From Vulcanimicrobiota bacterium (GTDB lineage: Bacteria > Eremiobacterota > Eremiobacteria > Baltobacterales > Baltobacteraceae), in NCBI GenBank assembly GCA_028287545.1, contig JAQBPL010000123.1, forward strand, positions 1-53,299: a stretch of 53,299 nucleotides of DNA. The letters are read 5' to 3'. The notes under the pieces are model-generated. The model made no database searches. It saw only the letters and a list, made by a program, of their open reading frames with translations, and was not told the origin of the DNA. Position numbers and translations under genes: made by a program. The first letter of the stretch is position 1, and every line of letters begins with the position of its first letter. Positions 42,845-50,920 of this stretch are shown here, one piece after another.

Positions 42845-43489
42845 ATGACCACGACGAACTTCGGAACCGTTCCTGACCCGTCCCGTGCGGTGAGCGCGTT
42901 GCTTGCCCGACGTACCGCCGCGCTCCATGCCCGGTCAGCAGCAGTCCTTACGGACCTGGAAAACGGCCAGCCAGTTGGGACCGCCTACATCGAGGGCGAC
43001 GACAGCGCGGACGCCGCGTTCCGTCTGTTGCGGGTCAACGGATCCGACCTGCCGATGGGCGACGAATTCGCGTTCACCCTGGCCTGGGAGTACGCGCTCG
43101 CGCATTGCGCCGCGCTCGGTATGCCCGTAGCCGATCGCGCAGCGGCCGAAGGGATTGCTCTCGCATCGGCCGAGGCCACGCGGGACCGGTTCCGGGAACA
43201 GGCCGTGACGAATCTGCGTGAGCGCGCGGAGGCGCATCCCTCGGGCTTCGCAATCCCGGATCGGCCGTCCGATCTTCTCGCGCTCGTCGCAGTGGACGAA
43301 CCGGATACCGACGACGATACGGACGACGACGATCTCCCCGCGGACCTTCCCGCGATGGAAGCCAAGGGCAACGACGTCGCCGATTGCGCTGCGGAGGCAG
43401 AAGCCCGGGCAGCGTACTTCGAGGCTCGAGCTGCAGAGGGCCGCGCACGCATCGCGCGCATGGGTGAGCTACAAGGCGAGGCCGAATGA
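42845..43489 (+). CDS. hypothetical protein of the element
   Basis: This is a 214-residue protein without a recognised domain. The N-terminal half is mixed alpha (ALLARRTAALHARSAAVLTD, FAFTLAWEYALAHCAALGM). The C-terminal third has a strongly acidic run near 165-180 (DEPDTDDDTDDDDLPAD) and ends in an Ala/Glu/Arg helix, which suggests a DNA-mimic-like or protein-interaction tail. The start may instead be the GTG at 42833, which has GAGAGA just upstream. It overlaps the next gene as ATGA and is expressed from the promoter at 42727. Confidence 0.55.
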   Translation: MTTTNFGTVPDPSRAVSALLARRTAALHARSAAVLTDLENGQPVGTAYIEGDDSADAAFRLLRVNGSDLPMGDEFAFTLAWEYALAHCAALGMPVADRAAAEGIALASAEATRDRFREQAVTNLRERAEAHPSGFAIPDRPSDLLALVAVDEPDTDDDTDDDDLPADLPAMEAKGNDVADCAAEAEARAAYFEARAAEGRARIARMGELQGEAE

Positions 43490-43689
43490 CGGACGCAGCG
43501 GAGGAGAAGCGCAAGCGCGATCGGGCGGACAAGGCCGCGCAGCGTGAGCGAGCGCGTGCAGCTGGGCTCTGTATCGTGAACCCCGCGCACGGCGCCGTAC
43601 CGGCCGGGACCGTGACGTGCAAGCGGTGCCAAGACGAGGCGAACGTGCGACTAGCGAAGCGCCGAAAGCGCAGACGACAGCCGGCCTAA
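43486..43689 (+). CDS. small basic protein with a treble-clef-like Cys motif
   Basis: This 67-residue protein is coupled to the previous gene by ATGA. An Arg/Lys/Ala-rich N-terminal helix (EEKRKRDRADKAAQRERARA) is followed by GLCIVNPAHG, then TVTCKRCQDE. The C-x4-H...C-x2-C arrangement could bind one zinc, as in many small phage proteins near HNH or DNA-binding functions. The C-terminus is again very basic (KRRKRRRQ), so nucleic-acid binding is likely. No specific function is known. Confidence 0.55.
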   Translation: MTDAAEEKRKRDRADKAAQRERARAAGLCIVNPAHGAVPAGTVTCKRCQDEANVRLAKRRKRRRQPA

Positions 43690-43695
43690 CGAGAA

Positions 43696-43730
43696 AAGCC
43701 CTCGGCAACCAAACGCCGGGGGCTTCTTCT
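43696..43730 (+). terminator. intrinsic terminator after the small basic protein gene
   Basis: AAGCCC-T-CGGC pairs with GCCG-G-GGGCTT around an AACCAAAC loop, followed by CTTCTTGT. It starts 7 bases after the stop codon. Confidence 0.75.
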
Positions 43731-44058
43731 TGTGCCGATCGCCGTGCGCGATGCGGGCTCTGTATATGGCGCGCAGTGCCCGGGGTGCCCGTCGTATCCC
43801 CGGCTACGCTCCCGCCCGTCCTACGCCCCTACGATGCGCCGGGAAACGCATCCTCGCTGGGCAGTATACGCAACAGTTCGCGTTCGGCGTATGCGTGAGG
43901 TCGAAGCGTAGCAGCTTCACCGTGTAGTGTCAGGCGAGTTCCGGTTCTGCCGTGCCGGAACACCACGGCGCGACGGGCCACCCTGCCCCGGCGTCAGCGG
44001 CCCCTGCCCGGCGTGAGCCTCAAGGTATGACCAGGGAACGCACTCACTTTTCCCGATC
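43731..44058. other. gene-free stretch between convergent genes
   Basis: About 330 bases with no coding signal I trust. The short frames here lack ribosome-binding sites and family-like composition. I see no clear promoter or repeat; a GC-rich stretch near 43955-44020 could fold but has no U tract. Confidence 0.5.
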
Positions 44059-44739
44059 CTAAATTTCCGGGGACTCGTCACGCTTCGGGCCTCCTGCGTT
44101 CTCAGCAGCATATCGCTCGTCGAGTATCGCACGGCGTTGTTCCGAGAAGTCGGCAAGGGACAGGGAGTAGGTGCATCCCGTATCGGACGACGTCTCGCAG
44201 ACCCAGCAGAATCCGGTCACACGCAGGGCCTTTCGCAGTTGCACGCGGTGCTCGGGGCAGAGCATGACGACAACCCCCGGGTCGTAGTGTCGCCAAACGA
44301 TCGACTCGGCGGGGAGTTCGTACTTCATCAGAACGGGCACGATGAGGCTCTTGCGCGCGTTGTACTTCTTCAGGTCATAGAGAGCTCCGCAGACGTTGCA
44401 GCGCATGTAGTCAAACAGCTTACGGGCCTTCGCGTCCCTAGCCGGAATCTTCTCGTACCATGCCCCGTCCGGGTCACACGGGCACGCAAGCGCGAGCCGC
44501 CGGAACACCATCTGCCGCGTCCGTCCCGACGAGTCAACGGGCATCCAGGAAGGCGTCGAAGCGCGGTGCTTCGGGTCGGTCCTGAAATCTTCGATGTCCT
44601 GACACATCGCGAAGAACCCGTCGCGCTGATCTTCTGGAAGTCGCAACCCATAGTCTCGGACTAGCTCCTCCCTTTGGGCCGTGGTCAGCTCGTCCGCTGC
44701 GCCATCGTCAGCTTCGTCGTCCTCGCGTGCGTTCGTCAT
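44059..44739 (-). CDS. zinc-binding protein of unknown function
   Basis: This is a 226-residue protein from the ATG at 44739, which overlaps the upstream stop as ATGA and has GAGAGGATC before it. Cysteine pairs suggest two zinc ribbons: ALACPCDPDG with MRCNVCGALYD, and VMLCPEHRVQL with GFCWVCETSSDTGC. An acidic N-terminus (NAREDDEADDGAADE) and a C-terminal helix frame them. It is the last gene of the minus-strand replication operon, so a role in DNA or RNA transactions of the element is likely. No family was recognised. Confidence 0.6.
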   Translation of the reverse strand: MTNAREDDEADDGAADELTTAQREELVRDYGLRLPEDQRDGFFAMCQDIEDFRTDPKHRASTPSWMPVDSSGRTRQMVFRRLALACPCDPDGAWYEKIPARDAKARKLFDYMRCNVCGALYDLKKYNARKSLIVPVLMKYELPAESIVWRHYDPGVVVMLCPEHRVQLRKALRVTGFCWVCETSSDTGCTYSLSLADFSEQRRAILDERYAAENAGGPKRDESPEI

Positions 44740-46028
44740 GCTTGGATCCTCTCGGGTCGTGCGATCGCGCCGGCCGATTTCGCTTCGCTGTAGGTGCGCG
44801 GTCGTCGTAGCGACAGCTCGGGCGTGTATTTTGACCAAGGCGCGCGCAGTTTATCCCAGGTGTAGCAGCGCTCCTTGCTGGCTTTCCACGCCTCGACCTT
44901 GGACGTTACGCCGTAGCTCCGCAGCGCATCGCTAAGGTCGGCGACGACGTACCTTCTACCGCCTTCCCTCGGGTATTGCTCGGAGTCGGCGTTCAACGCT
45001 TCGACAATGACATTCAGCGGAAGCCGATCAATGTCTCGCTCGGTGAAGATCGCGTGAAGGTGGCGCAGCATGCGGACGCCTGCGCTAACTTCCGTGACGG
45101 TGCTCGCAGACGCGACGACAGCAGCACGTCCCAGCGCGGCCCACTTGGGACCGGCTTCATCGGCAATGGCAACCAACGGGCGGAATACGTCCCGGTGTCG
45201 GGGCGTTATCCCCTCGGGCATGTTCTCAGGAATTGGGAGGCTCGGATTCTTCCCGCAGTAGTCCGCCGCCCAGGCTTTCATGCGTTCCGCGATCTCGAGG
45301 AGAACCGGCATCGCCGAAACCTCGAAATCCTCGAGCGTCTTGGTTGTCGGTTCGATCGGGATAGATACGCAGCGCGTGTGTGTCGGACCGTTTAACAGAC
45401 CCTTGGTGCCGACAATGCCTGAAAGAACGAGCGGCCCGAACAGCCGATGATCCTCGGGCACAAAACCACCCGTCTTGTCCTTGCCCATTAGCGAGAAGAT
45501 ACCGTCCCGCGTGTAAGCGCAATTGAGGATGCCCGCAAACTCCGCACGCTTCTCCGCGTTCGCCTGGGGTCCGACGAGCGTATCGAGCTCGTCTATCATC
45601 GTGGTACTGCATCCCAGTCCGTGCTTGTCATTGTTCTTGGAGAGGGTGCGGACTAGGGACGCCTTCGTCATCCCGAACATCAGCTTCGGGTTGCGACAAA
45701 GAACGCCCAGCACACTGAGCAGGGTGCTTTTCCCAGCGCCGGGTTCCACACTGTTGACGAACAGAATGGGCGCAAGGTTGGACAGGTGCGCTACGTGCGT
45801 CCAGGTTGCCCACAGCAGTACGCTGTGAGACAGCTCGGGCGAAAGGTCAACGTACCGCTTGAGCGCGGTTAGCGCGTCGTCCAGGATCCGCCCGAGACTA
45901 TCACCCCGAGGCGCAACCGCACGAAGCGTATTGGTCTTAGGCGCATCCGTGACCGGCAGACCCGTGCCCGCGTACACAGGCTCTGCACCGTCGAGCGGGT
46001 TGGCGGGATCGAACGTCTCAAGCCGCAT
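44736..46028 (-). CDS. DUF3631 domain ATPase (replication/helicase-like)
   Basis: This is a 430-residue P-loop ATPase. Walker A is EPGAGKST (K100) and Walker B TTMIDELDT (D145, E146). The C-terminal DUF3631 part includes FLPAY-like helices, an arginine-rich segment (ITPRHRDVFRPLVAIADEAG) and VEAWKASKERCYTWDKL. DUF3631 proteins occur in phages and plasmids beside or fused to primases and probably act as replicative helicase or loader. The ATG at 46028 has GAGGTG upstream and overlaps the primase-like gene by 11 bases; the frame is open to 46055. The pairing with a zinc-finger primase-like protein supports a replication module. Confidence 0.82.
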   Translation of the reverse strand: MRLETFDPANPLDGAEPVYAGTGLPVTDAPKTNTLRAVAPRGDSLGRILDDALTALKRYVDLSPELSHSVLLWATWTHVAHLSNLAPILFVNSVEPGAGKSTLLSVLGVLCRNPKLMFGMTKASLVRTLSKNNDKHGLGCSTTMIDELDTLVGPQANAEKRAEFAGILNCAYTRDGIFSLMGKDKTGGFVPEDHRLFGPLVLSGIVGTKGLLNGPTHTRCVSIPIEPTTKTLEDFEVSAMPVLLEIAERMKAWAADYCGKNPSLPIPENMPEGITPRHRDVFRPLVAIADEAGPKWAALGRAAVVASASTVTEVSAGVRMLRHLHAIFTERDIDRLPLNVIVEALNADSEQYPREGGRRYVVADLSDALRSYGVTSKVEAWKASKERCYTWDKLRAPWSKYTPELSLRRPRTYSEAKSAGAIARPERIQA

Positions 46029-46797
46029 CGGACACCTCGTCCCGTGCAGCTGCACGAACCATCGCGCGAAGTTCCCGTGCCGCCCAAGACGCCGCGAGAA
46101 AGCACTCGTGTTCGGACAGGTCGGCGTCGGCTGCGTCCTCGCGATCTTGCGCGAAGCGCACCTCTTGGATTCCGCGAGCGAACAGAGCCGGGAACGCCGG
46201 GTCTATCGCGTGCGGCAAGAAGCCTTCCCACGCAGTAGGATCCGCCGGCCGAAGGACCATCCCGAAGCGAGCGCCTACGGTTCTACGTGCGGCGTTCACC
46301 TCTCGCGATGTAACCGGCGGTCGGACCCCGTGCTGCGCTTCCCGTGTGTCTTGGATCCGTTCAAGTTCCGATGCGAGCGCAGCGGCGAGCTCGTCGCGCG
46401 TTACCTTGTGCGGTTCGCGCGTTACGGGCAGTGCAGCGCGGCCACGGAACGCTTCGCGGGTGCTCTCCGGGAAAAGGTCGCTGACTTGTTTCCCGATAGC
46501 CGCCAGCACGTCAGTATCCGCGCAACCTGCATGGCAGGTGAGGTACGCGCGCCCGTGCGCTTCGGTTAAGCGCAGCGTGCGCTTCGTTCCGTTCCCATGA
46601 ACCGGACACGGTGCCCGATAGACGCCGCCGCTTGTGCGCCGCGCTCCCAGCAGTTGCGCGATCGTTTCGAGCGGCGTCTGTTCGTTCGCGCGAGAGAGCG
46701 TGCCGGAAGTGTATTGCGGGCGGTCTAGCGATACTGTATAATGCGGTGTAGAAGGTCCCGCGTCGAGTCTCTTAGGAAAGCCCTGTGCGTCAATCAC
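46018..46797 (-). CDS. primase-like protein with CHC2-type zinc finger
   Basis: This 259-residue protein has a putative N-terminal zinc finger: YRAPCPVHGNGTKRTLRL and AYLTCHAGCADTDVLAAIG hold the Cys/His ligands (C-x2-H...C-x2-C) expected in CHC2-like primase domains. The C-terminal part (about 125-259) is helical and Arg/Glu-rich, with no Toprim motif I can see, so catalysis may be lacking or lie in another protein. The GTG at 46797 overlaps the stop of the 73-residue gene upstream. Its initiation region is opposite the promoter-hairpin pair at 46714-46806. It is probably part of the element's replication unit with the DUF3631 ATPase. Confidence 0.72.
   Translation of the reverse strand: MIDAQGFPKRLDAGPSTPHYTVSLDRPQYTSGTLSRANEQTPLETIAQLLGARRTSGGVYRAPCPVHGNGTKRTLRLTEAHGRAYLTCHAGCADTDVLAAIGKQVSDLFPESTREAFRGRAALPVTREPHKVTRDELAAALASELERIQDTREAQHGVRPPVTSREVNAARRTVGARFGMVLRPADPTAWEGFLPHAIDPAFPALFARGIQEVRFAQDREDAADADLSEHECFLAASWAARELRAMVRAAARDEVSDAA
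46714..46742 (+). promoter_or_regulatory. near-consensus sigma70 promoter inside the primase-like gene, plus strand
   Basis: TTGCGG (46714) and a perfect TATAAT (46737) are 17 bases apart. The promoter points against the minus-strand replication operon; the next plus-strand gene is 1.1 kb away. Confidence 0.5.
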
Positions 46798-46808
46798 GGG
46801 GCTTTTCG
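46749..46808 (+). ncRNA. candidate antisense RNA over the primase-like start
   Basis: A transcript from the promoter at 46714-46742 would run about 60 bases. It would end at a hairpin: AAAGCCC-T-GTG pairs with CAC-G-GGGCTTT around CGTCAAT (46777-46805), with TTTT at 46803-46806. It would be complementary to the first codons and start region of the primase-like gene (46797, minus strand). The T tract is short, so termination strength is uncertain. Confidence 0.35.
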
Positions 46809-47015
46809 CTTCTCGTGCTCGAGCAGTTCGTCGGGACGTAACTCGCGCTGGAGTATCCGCTCTAGGTCCTCGACGTGTACGAGGGTCAGGCGTTGGGATA
46901 CACGCACGGAGCGTAGGAGTTGATTGGTAACAGCATGACCGAGCTCTTTGCCCGTCATGCCCAAGAGCAGTGCGGCCCTAGTCGCCCGGACCAGGGCCGG
47001 TTTTGGGTTGTCCAC
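46794..47015 (-). CDS. small DNA-binding-like protein (excisionase/MerR-like)
   Basis: This 73-residue protein has the look of a short winged-helix excisionase: ATRAALLLGMTGKELGHAVT, SQRLTLVHVEDLERILQREL. The GTG at 47015 has GAGGAAAG upstream. It is the first gene of the minus-strand operon and overlaps the primase-like gene. It could regulate the operon or bend DNA at the att site. The match is by general pattern only, and the C-terminus is charged (EHEKRKAP). Confidence 0.5.
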   Translation of the reverse strand: MDNPKPALVRATRAALLLGMTGKELGHAVTNQLLRSVRVSQRLTLVHVEDLERILQRELRPDELLEHEKRKAP

Positions 47016-47088
47016 GATCTTTCCTCAAACTAAGCATGTTTGTTTCATTCCTTCGCGGGCTTGGGGAGTCGAATGACAACCCACACAG

Positions 47089-47097
47089 ATAATATCA
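47089..47097 (-). promoter_or_regulatory. extended -10 promoter candidate for the replication operon
   Basis: The minus strand reads TGATATTAT (TGn plus TATTAT) about 75 bases before the first start at 47015. No good -35 box is present, as expected for an extended -10 promoter. Confidence 0.35.
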
Positions 47098-47181
47098 GAA
47101 AGCGTCGCGCGGCACCTAATGTAGTTGCCACTGACACTGCGATGCGCTCACCGGGGCGACGTTACGCACGCCCAGGAAAAG

Positions 47182-47224
47182 CAAAACGCCCCTCCGAGCC
47201 CGTGACCACACGGAAGGGCGTTTG
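47182..47224. terminator. bidirectional intrinsic terminator
   Basis: AAACGCCC and GGGCGTTT pair with an inner TCCG/CGGA stem around CCGTGACCACA-like sequence. It lies 54 bases after the stop at 47278 (minus strand) and separates that gene from the replication operon. Confidence 0.65.
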
Positions 47225-47277
47225 CCGGGCCTAAGTATAGCGCGTTCCGCGTTGTGCGGTCTGCGCGTCCAGGCGGG

Positions 47278-47559
47278 CTACTGTGTGAGCGCGGAAAGCC
47301 GCTCTGCGGTCTTGGCAGCAACGTACGCCCGCAATGCTGCGCGCGGTACGATCGTACGCCGGCCGAGCTTGTACGAGGCTACCTCGGCCCGTCCGATCAA
47401 GCGGTACAGGTACGTGGCCCCGCAACCCAGGTACTGCGCTGCCTTTGCAACCGACAGCGCACCCTCGCCCGCAATCAGTGCGTCTTGCTCGGATGCAGCG
47501 GCTTCCCGCTGACGTGTCAATTCGTTCTCGGCGTCGAGCTCGTTCTCGGCTTGGATCAC
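47278..47559 (-). CDS. helix-turn-helix protein of the excisionase (HTH_17) type
   Basis: This 93-residue protein has a classic excisionase-like domain at about 35-85: ALSVAKAAQYLGCGATYLYRLIGRAEVASYKLGRRTIVPRAALRAYV. Such proteins bind DNA to direct excision or act as small regulators. I prefer the GTG at 47559 because GGGGGAAG sits just upstream; the frame is open to 47643 with no ribosome-binding site. The N-terminus has a short repeat (AENELDAENEL). It would fit as the excisionase of this tRNA-integrated element. Confidence 0.7.
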   Translation of the reverse strand: MIQAENELDAENELTRQREAAASEQDALIAGEGALSVAKAAQYLGCGATYLYRLIGRAEVASYKLGRRTIVPRAALRAYVAAKTAERLSALTQ

Positions 47560-47814
47560 CGTTCTTCCCCCGTTCGTGCGTGCGTCATCCCCGGCGTTCA
47601 CCGGGCGTGCTGCGAGCATACCGAACCGTATTCCGTTCCGCAATATCGCTTGTGTAGTAACGCGACCCGTAGGTTTGGGGGTACTCGTGCTCGTGTGACG
47701 GGGGCTTCTGTTTGCCTAACGTTGGCCGATCGCGCCGCTAAACTTTACACTCGCGATCCGCGACCGACGTGCGTGTTGTGCACGACATTCGCGCCGATGC
47801 CGGTCGAGCAATTC

Positions 47815-47823
47815 TGATAAAAT
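47815..47823 (+). promoter_or_regulatory. extended -10 promoter candidate for the secreted-protein operon
   Basis: TGATAAAAT (TGn plus TAAAAT) lies about 58 bases before the start at 47881. A purine-rich GGGGAAGGAA follows at 47859. Confidence 0.4.
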
Positions 47824-47880
47824 GAGAGACAGGGGGACACACTACGCCACGCATCGCGTGGGGAAGGAACGCACCCCCCT

Positions 47881-48120
47881 GTGACATCGAGACTCTTACT
47901 CACCGCCGCGCTACTCACCGCGCTCATTCCCAGTAGCCTTTCGTCGGACAATCAGCCTAGGCCGGCGATTGCCGGAACCGCTATCGTTGCCCCGGATCCT
48001 ACCCGACCCGTGCCCGTGGGTAGAACGGCGATCGTCGGCGCAGCAACCGTAGCGAAGTCCGCAGCGCCATCGAAAGCACCGCGCCCGCGCAAACGCGCAC
48101 CGGCCAAGGTGCCTCAGTGA
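47881..48120 (+). CDS. small secreted or membrane-anchored protein
   Basis: This 79-residue protein has a hydrophobic N-terminal segment (SRLLLTAALLTALIPSSL) that reads as a signal peptide or anchor. A Pro/Ala/Val-rich middle and a basic tail (APRPRKRAPAKVPQ) follow. The GTG start is 10-13 bases after GGAAGGAA, slightly far. Its stop overlaps the GTG of the fibre gene (48117-48120), so it belongs to the same operon. No homologue was recognised; it could assist export or anchoring of the fibre. Confidence 0.5.
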   Translation: MTSRLLLTAALLTALIPSSLSSDNQPRPAIAGTAIVAPDPTRPVPVGRTAIVGAATVAKSAAPSKAPRPRKRAPAKVPQ

Positions 48121-50204
48121 ACCGCGTGATTCGCCGCGTACTGATCGCCTTCGGTCTACTGTTCGCCGCTCCGTCTGCTGCGAGCGCGGGAACGTGCGCC
48201 GTCGCTCACGTTTTCATTCTGAACGAAGTCCTTACTGCGAGTGTATTGAACACGAATCCCGCGGGCGAGGTCGCCTGCATCAACAACATCGACAACCTGA
48301 ACATCGGTGGGGCCGGGATCTACGCTTCGCAGCTGATCCCCACGAGCGCGGCACGGGCAACGTTCGGCGGTCAGTTCGGGTACATGTTCGCCCCGAACAT
48401 AGCGTCTCAGGTGCCGCTGTCGATCATGGGCTACACGGCTCAGACCGCAGACCTCTTGGACATTTTCTCGGTCGGGCAGACGACGAAATACTTCTGGATA
48501 GACAGCGCGGGCGTACTGCACACCGTTGCGGCGCCGCAGTTTGCGGGAGTCAACGTCGGAGGGGCGCTGACCGGAGCGACGACGGGCTCATTCTCGGGTC
48601 AGGTGTACGCTGACGGCGCGAGCGGCGGCATTGGTTTCGGTTTTCACGGCGGCACGGCAGGCAACGGGTTCGTGCTGCAATCGCACACCACATCCGGGAA
48701 CCCTGCGGTCTACATCGACGCGCTGAACCAAACGACGGGCGGCACGGCGAAGGTGCTCAACGTCACGCGCAACGGGCTCGCGACCGCGCTATTTACCGTT
48801 GACGCGAACGGAGCAATAGCAGCGACGAGCACGGTTACGGGGACGCAGTTCAACGGGTCGGGTGCCGGCCTAACGGCGGCGACCATTCCGCGCGCATCGC
48901 TTGTGGCACTCACGGCGAACCGCGCCGTTATCACGGACGGCAGTGGAAACGATACGGTTGCGGCAGGTCTGCCGGTGACCGTTGCTGACACGGGCACCGT
49001 AACGAACACGATGCTGGCGGGTTCGATCGCGCAGTCCAAGCTCTCCGCGTTTGCCGGCGTTGCGGTTGGCGGGGCGCTGACCACGGCTACGACCGGCACG
49101 TTTACCGGGGCTGTATCGGTCGCCTCGCTCGCAATGGGCGGCGCTCTCACGGGAGCAACGACGGGCGCCTTCTCTGGCACGATCACGTCCACAATGGTCG
49201 GTAACGTGCTCAACGTCAACAACACGACGACAAGCTTTGAGTCCGTGACGCTGGTAAGCACGGGCGGAAACGCGGTATTCGGCCTGGAGTCCACACCCGC
49301 TCAATCCCTCTTGCTCGGCACGTCGCCCTACGCCACGGTGCTGGGATCGAAGAACGCGACCAGCTTGCAATTCGGCACGAACAACAACGTGCGTGCGACC
49401 ATCGACTCCTCGGGCAACACGTCGCTGACGGGTCCGCTCGCAATCACGGGCGCCCTGACGGGCGCAACGACTGGCGCGTTCTCAGGAGCGGTATCGGTCG
49501 CCTCGCTTGCAATGGGCGGGGCGCTCACCGGAGCGACGACGATCACCGCGTCGGGGCTCATCACGGGTAACGGCTTCACTTATCCGGGATCGAATGCCGC
49601 GGTGAACGCAATGACGTTCCCGAACCAGTCGGCGACCGGGGCGACGTCCAAAACCACCGTCATCGCCAGCAACGGTGCCATTTCGGTCGCGGGAGTCGCG
49701 GCGACCGTACTGGGTGTGGCCGATAGTGGAAACATCTGGACGCTGGCGCAAAACGGCACGGGCGACCTCGGCATCGCAGGCAACGCCTACGCCACAACGT
49801 TCAACGTCAGCTCACGTCGCGAGTGGAAGACCAACATCGACCTGCTCGCGAATCCACTCGCAACCGCGCTCTCTCTGCCGGTCTATCAGTGGTGCTACAA
49901 CAACGATTCAAAGCAACGCGGACTCCACGTCATGGAGAAGTGCGCCCCGGGCCAGCATCGCCACATCGGACCAATGGCAAACGACGCGCCAACGATCCTC
50001 TCCGGTCAGAAGCACGACCACATCGATGAGGGAGCCCTCGCTGGCCTCACGCTCGCCGCCGTGCAGCAGCTCGCGAAGCAAGTCGATGCGCTGAGACACG
50101 ACAACCGCGTGCTCCGCGATCGACTGGCACTGATCGAAGCGGAGCAGCACGTCGTGCAGCGCGTCATGCACCCGGTAAACGGGATGCCGGCGGTGGGGCG
50201 ATGA
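48117..50204 (+). CDS. signal-peptide-bearing repetitive fibre with C-terminal S74 autoprocessing chaperone
   Basis: The protein has 695 residues. A Sec signal (RVLIAFGLLFAAPSAASAG) is followed by a long Gly/Thr/Ala-rich body with recurring GGALTGATTGxFSG units (near residues 149, 319, 341, 442 and 468) and NGxG-type beta-solenoid pieces, as in phage tail fibres. The C-terminal 130 residues are a peptidase S74/intramolecular chaperone domain: VSSRREWKTNI with Ser566 and Lys571 as the likely self-cleaving dyad. GALAGLTLAAVQQLAKQVDAL then gives a trimeric coiled coil. Such domains fold a homotrimeric fibre and cut themselves off. A Sec signal is unusual, since phage fibres stay cytoplasmic until lysis; a surface adhesin is a real alternative. 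Confidence 0.82.
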   Translation: MNRVIRRVLIAFGLLFAAPSAASAGTCAVAHVFILNEVLTASVLNTNPAGEVACINNIDNLNIGGAGIYASQLIPTSAARATFGGQFGYMFAPNIASQVPLSIMGYTAQTADLLDIFSVGQTTKYFWIDSAGVLHTVAAPQFAGVNVGGALTGATTGSFSGQVYADGASGGIGFGFHGGTAGNGFVLQSHTTSGNPAVYIDALNQTTGGTAKVLNVTRNGLATALFTVDANGAIAATSTVTGTQFNGSGAGLTAATIPRASLVALTANRAVITDGSGNDTVAAGLPVTVADTGTVTNTMLAGSIAQSKLSAFAGVAVGGALTTATTGTFTGAVSVASLAMGGALTGATTGAFSGTITSTMVGNVLNVNNTTTSFESVTLVSTGGNAVFGLESTPAQSLLLGTSPYATVLGSKNATSLQFGTNNNVRATIDSSGNTSLTGPLAITGALTGATTGAFSGAVSVASLAMGGALTGATTITASGLITGNGFTYPGSNAAVNAMTFPNQSATGATSKTTVIASNGAISVAGVAATVLGVADSGNIWTLAQNGTGDLGIAGNAYATTFNVSSRREWKTNIDLLANPLATALSLPVYQWCYNNDSKQRGLHVMEKCAPGQHRHIGPMANDAPTILSGQKHDHIDEGALAGLTLAAVQQLAKQVDALRHDNRVLRDRLALIEAEQHVVQRVMHPVNGMPAVGR

Positions 50205-50860
50205 TCCGCCGCATAGCCATCGCGGTACTAGCGATCATCGTGCTCCTGCCATCCGCGGCCGACGCCGCACCGGGAGCGAACCAGCTCGTCCCGTGGAGTG
50301 GCCTTTGTTCGGAAGTCACAGCCGGACGCTTCGTCTGGAAGGCCGGAACACCGGCGCAGTGCTCGTCGCTTCCGAATCGCATCACTTCCTGGGCCGACTT
50401 CACGGGAGCGGTGAACAGCAGCGGGTGCGCTGCCGGAAATCCCTTGCCGACGTACCAGTTGATGATCAACTGCCGCGTGCTCATCGGCCTGGTCAGCGCG
50501 TCGGTTAGCGGCTCCGCAGAGGGACCGGTTCCGTGCAATGCGATCTGCATATCGGGTGGCGGTTCGCCAACCCCGGCCTCGCCGCTCGACACGCAGACGT
50601 CTTCGACGACGGTAAACCCTGTCAGCGCCGGCACGCAAATCTCGTGGAACGTCACGCCATCATCGGTGTCGGGAACGTGCTCGCTCTCATTGAAGTACGG
50701 ATCGACGATCGTCGTTACTGCGGTTGGGCTCACCCAGGGCGTCGCGAGCACCGGGTCATACAGCCTTGGCGGCGGCGCGGGCGTCTACACGCTCCACATC
50801 GCGTGCTCAACAAACGGTTCGTCCGCAACGGTGAGTGGGACGCTTTCTTGGTACCAGTAA
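50201..50860 (+). CDS. secreted protein of unknown function
   Basis: This is a 219-residue protein with a Sec signal (RRIAIAVLAIIVLLPSAADA) and an ATGA overlap with the fibre gene. The mature part has about eight cysteines, with likely disulphides (GLCSEV, AQCSSL, SGCAAG, INCRVL, PCNAICISGG, GTCSLS, IACSTN). It ends in an Ig-like beta-sandwich (about 130-219: ISWNVTPSSVSGTCSLSLKYG, YTLHIACSTNGSSATVSG). It is likely extracellular and co-expressed with the fibre. The domain call is by appearance only. Confidence 0.6.
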   Translation: MIRRIAIAVLAIIVLLPSAADAAPGANQLVPWSGLCSEVTAGRFVWKAGTPAQCSSLPNRITSWADFTGAVNSSGCAAGNPLPTYQLMINCRVLIGLVSASVSGSAEGPVPCNAICISGGGSPTPASPLDTQTSSTTVNPVSAGTQISWNVTPSSVSGTCSLSLKYGSTIVVTAVGLTQGVASTGSYSLGGGAGVYTLHIACSTNGSSATVSGTLSWYQ

Positions 50861-50862
50861 AA

Positions 50863-50891
50863 GAAGGGCGCCCCGGTTGGAGGCGCCCTTC
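50863..50891. terminator. intrinsic terminator of the fibre operon
   Basis: A perfect 10-bp stem GAAGGGCGCC / GGCGCCCTTC has a CCGGTTGGA loop and starts 3 bases after the stop codon, with A-rich sequence before it. It can serve the convergent lipoprotein gene too. Confidence 0.8.
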
Positions 50892-50920
50892 TCGTTGCTT
50901 GCGGCAGGCCAGCGACGCGG

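Noticed and set aside
43731..43927. Short plus-strand frames after the terminator
   Set aside because: They have no ribosome-binding site, lie behind a good terminator, and have Arg/Ala/Ser-rich composition typical of chance frames.
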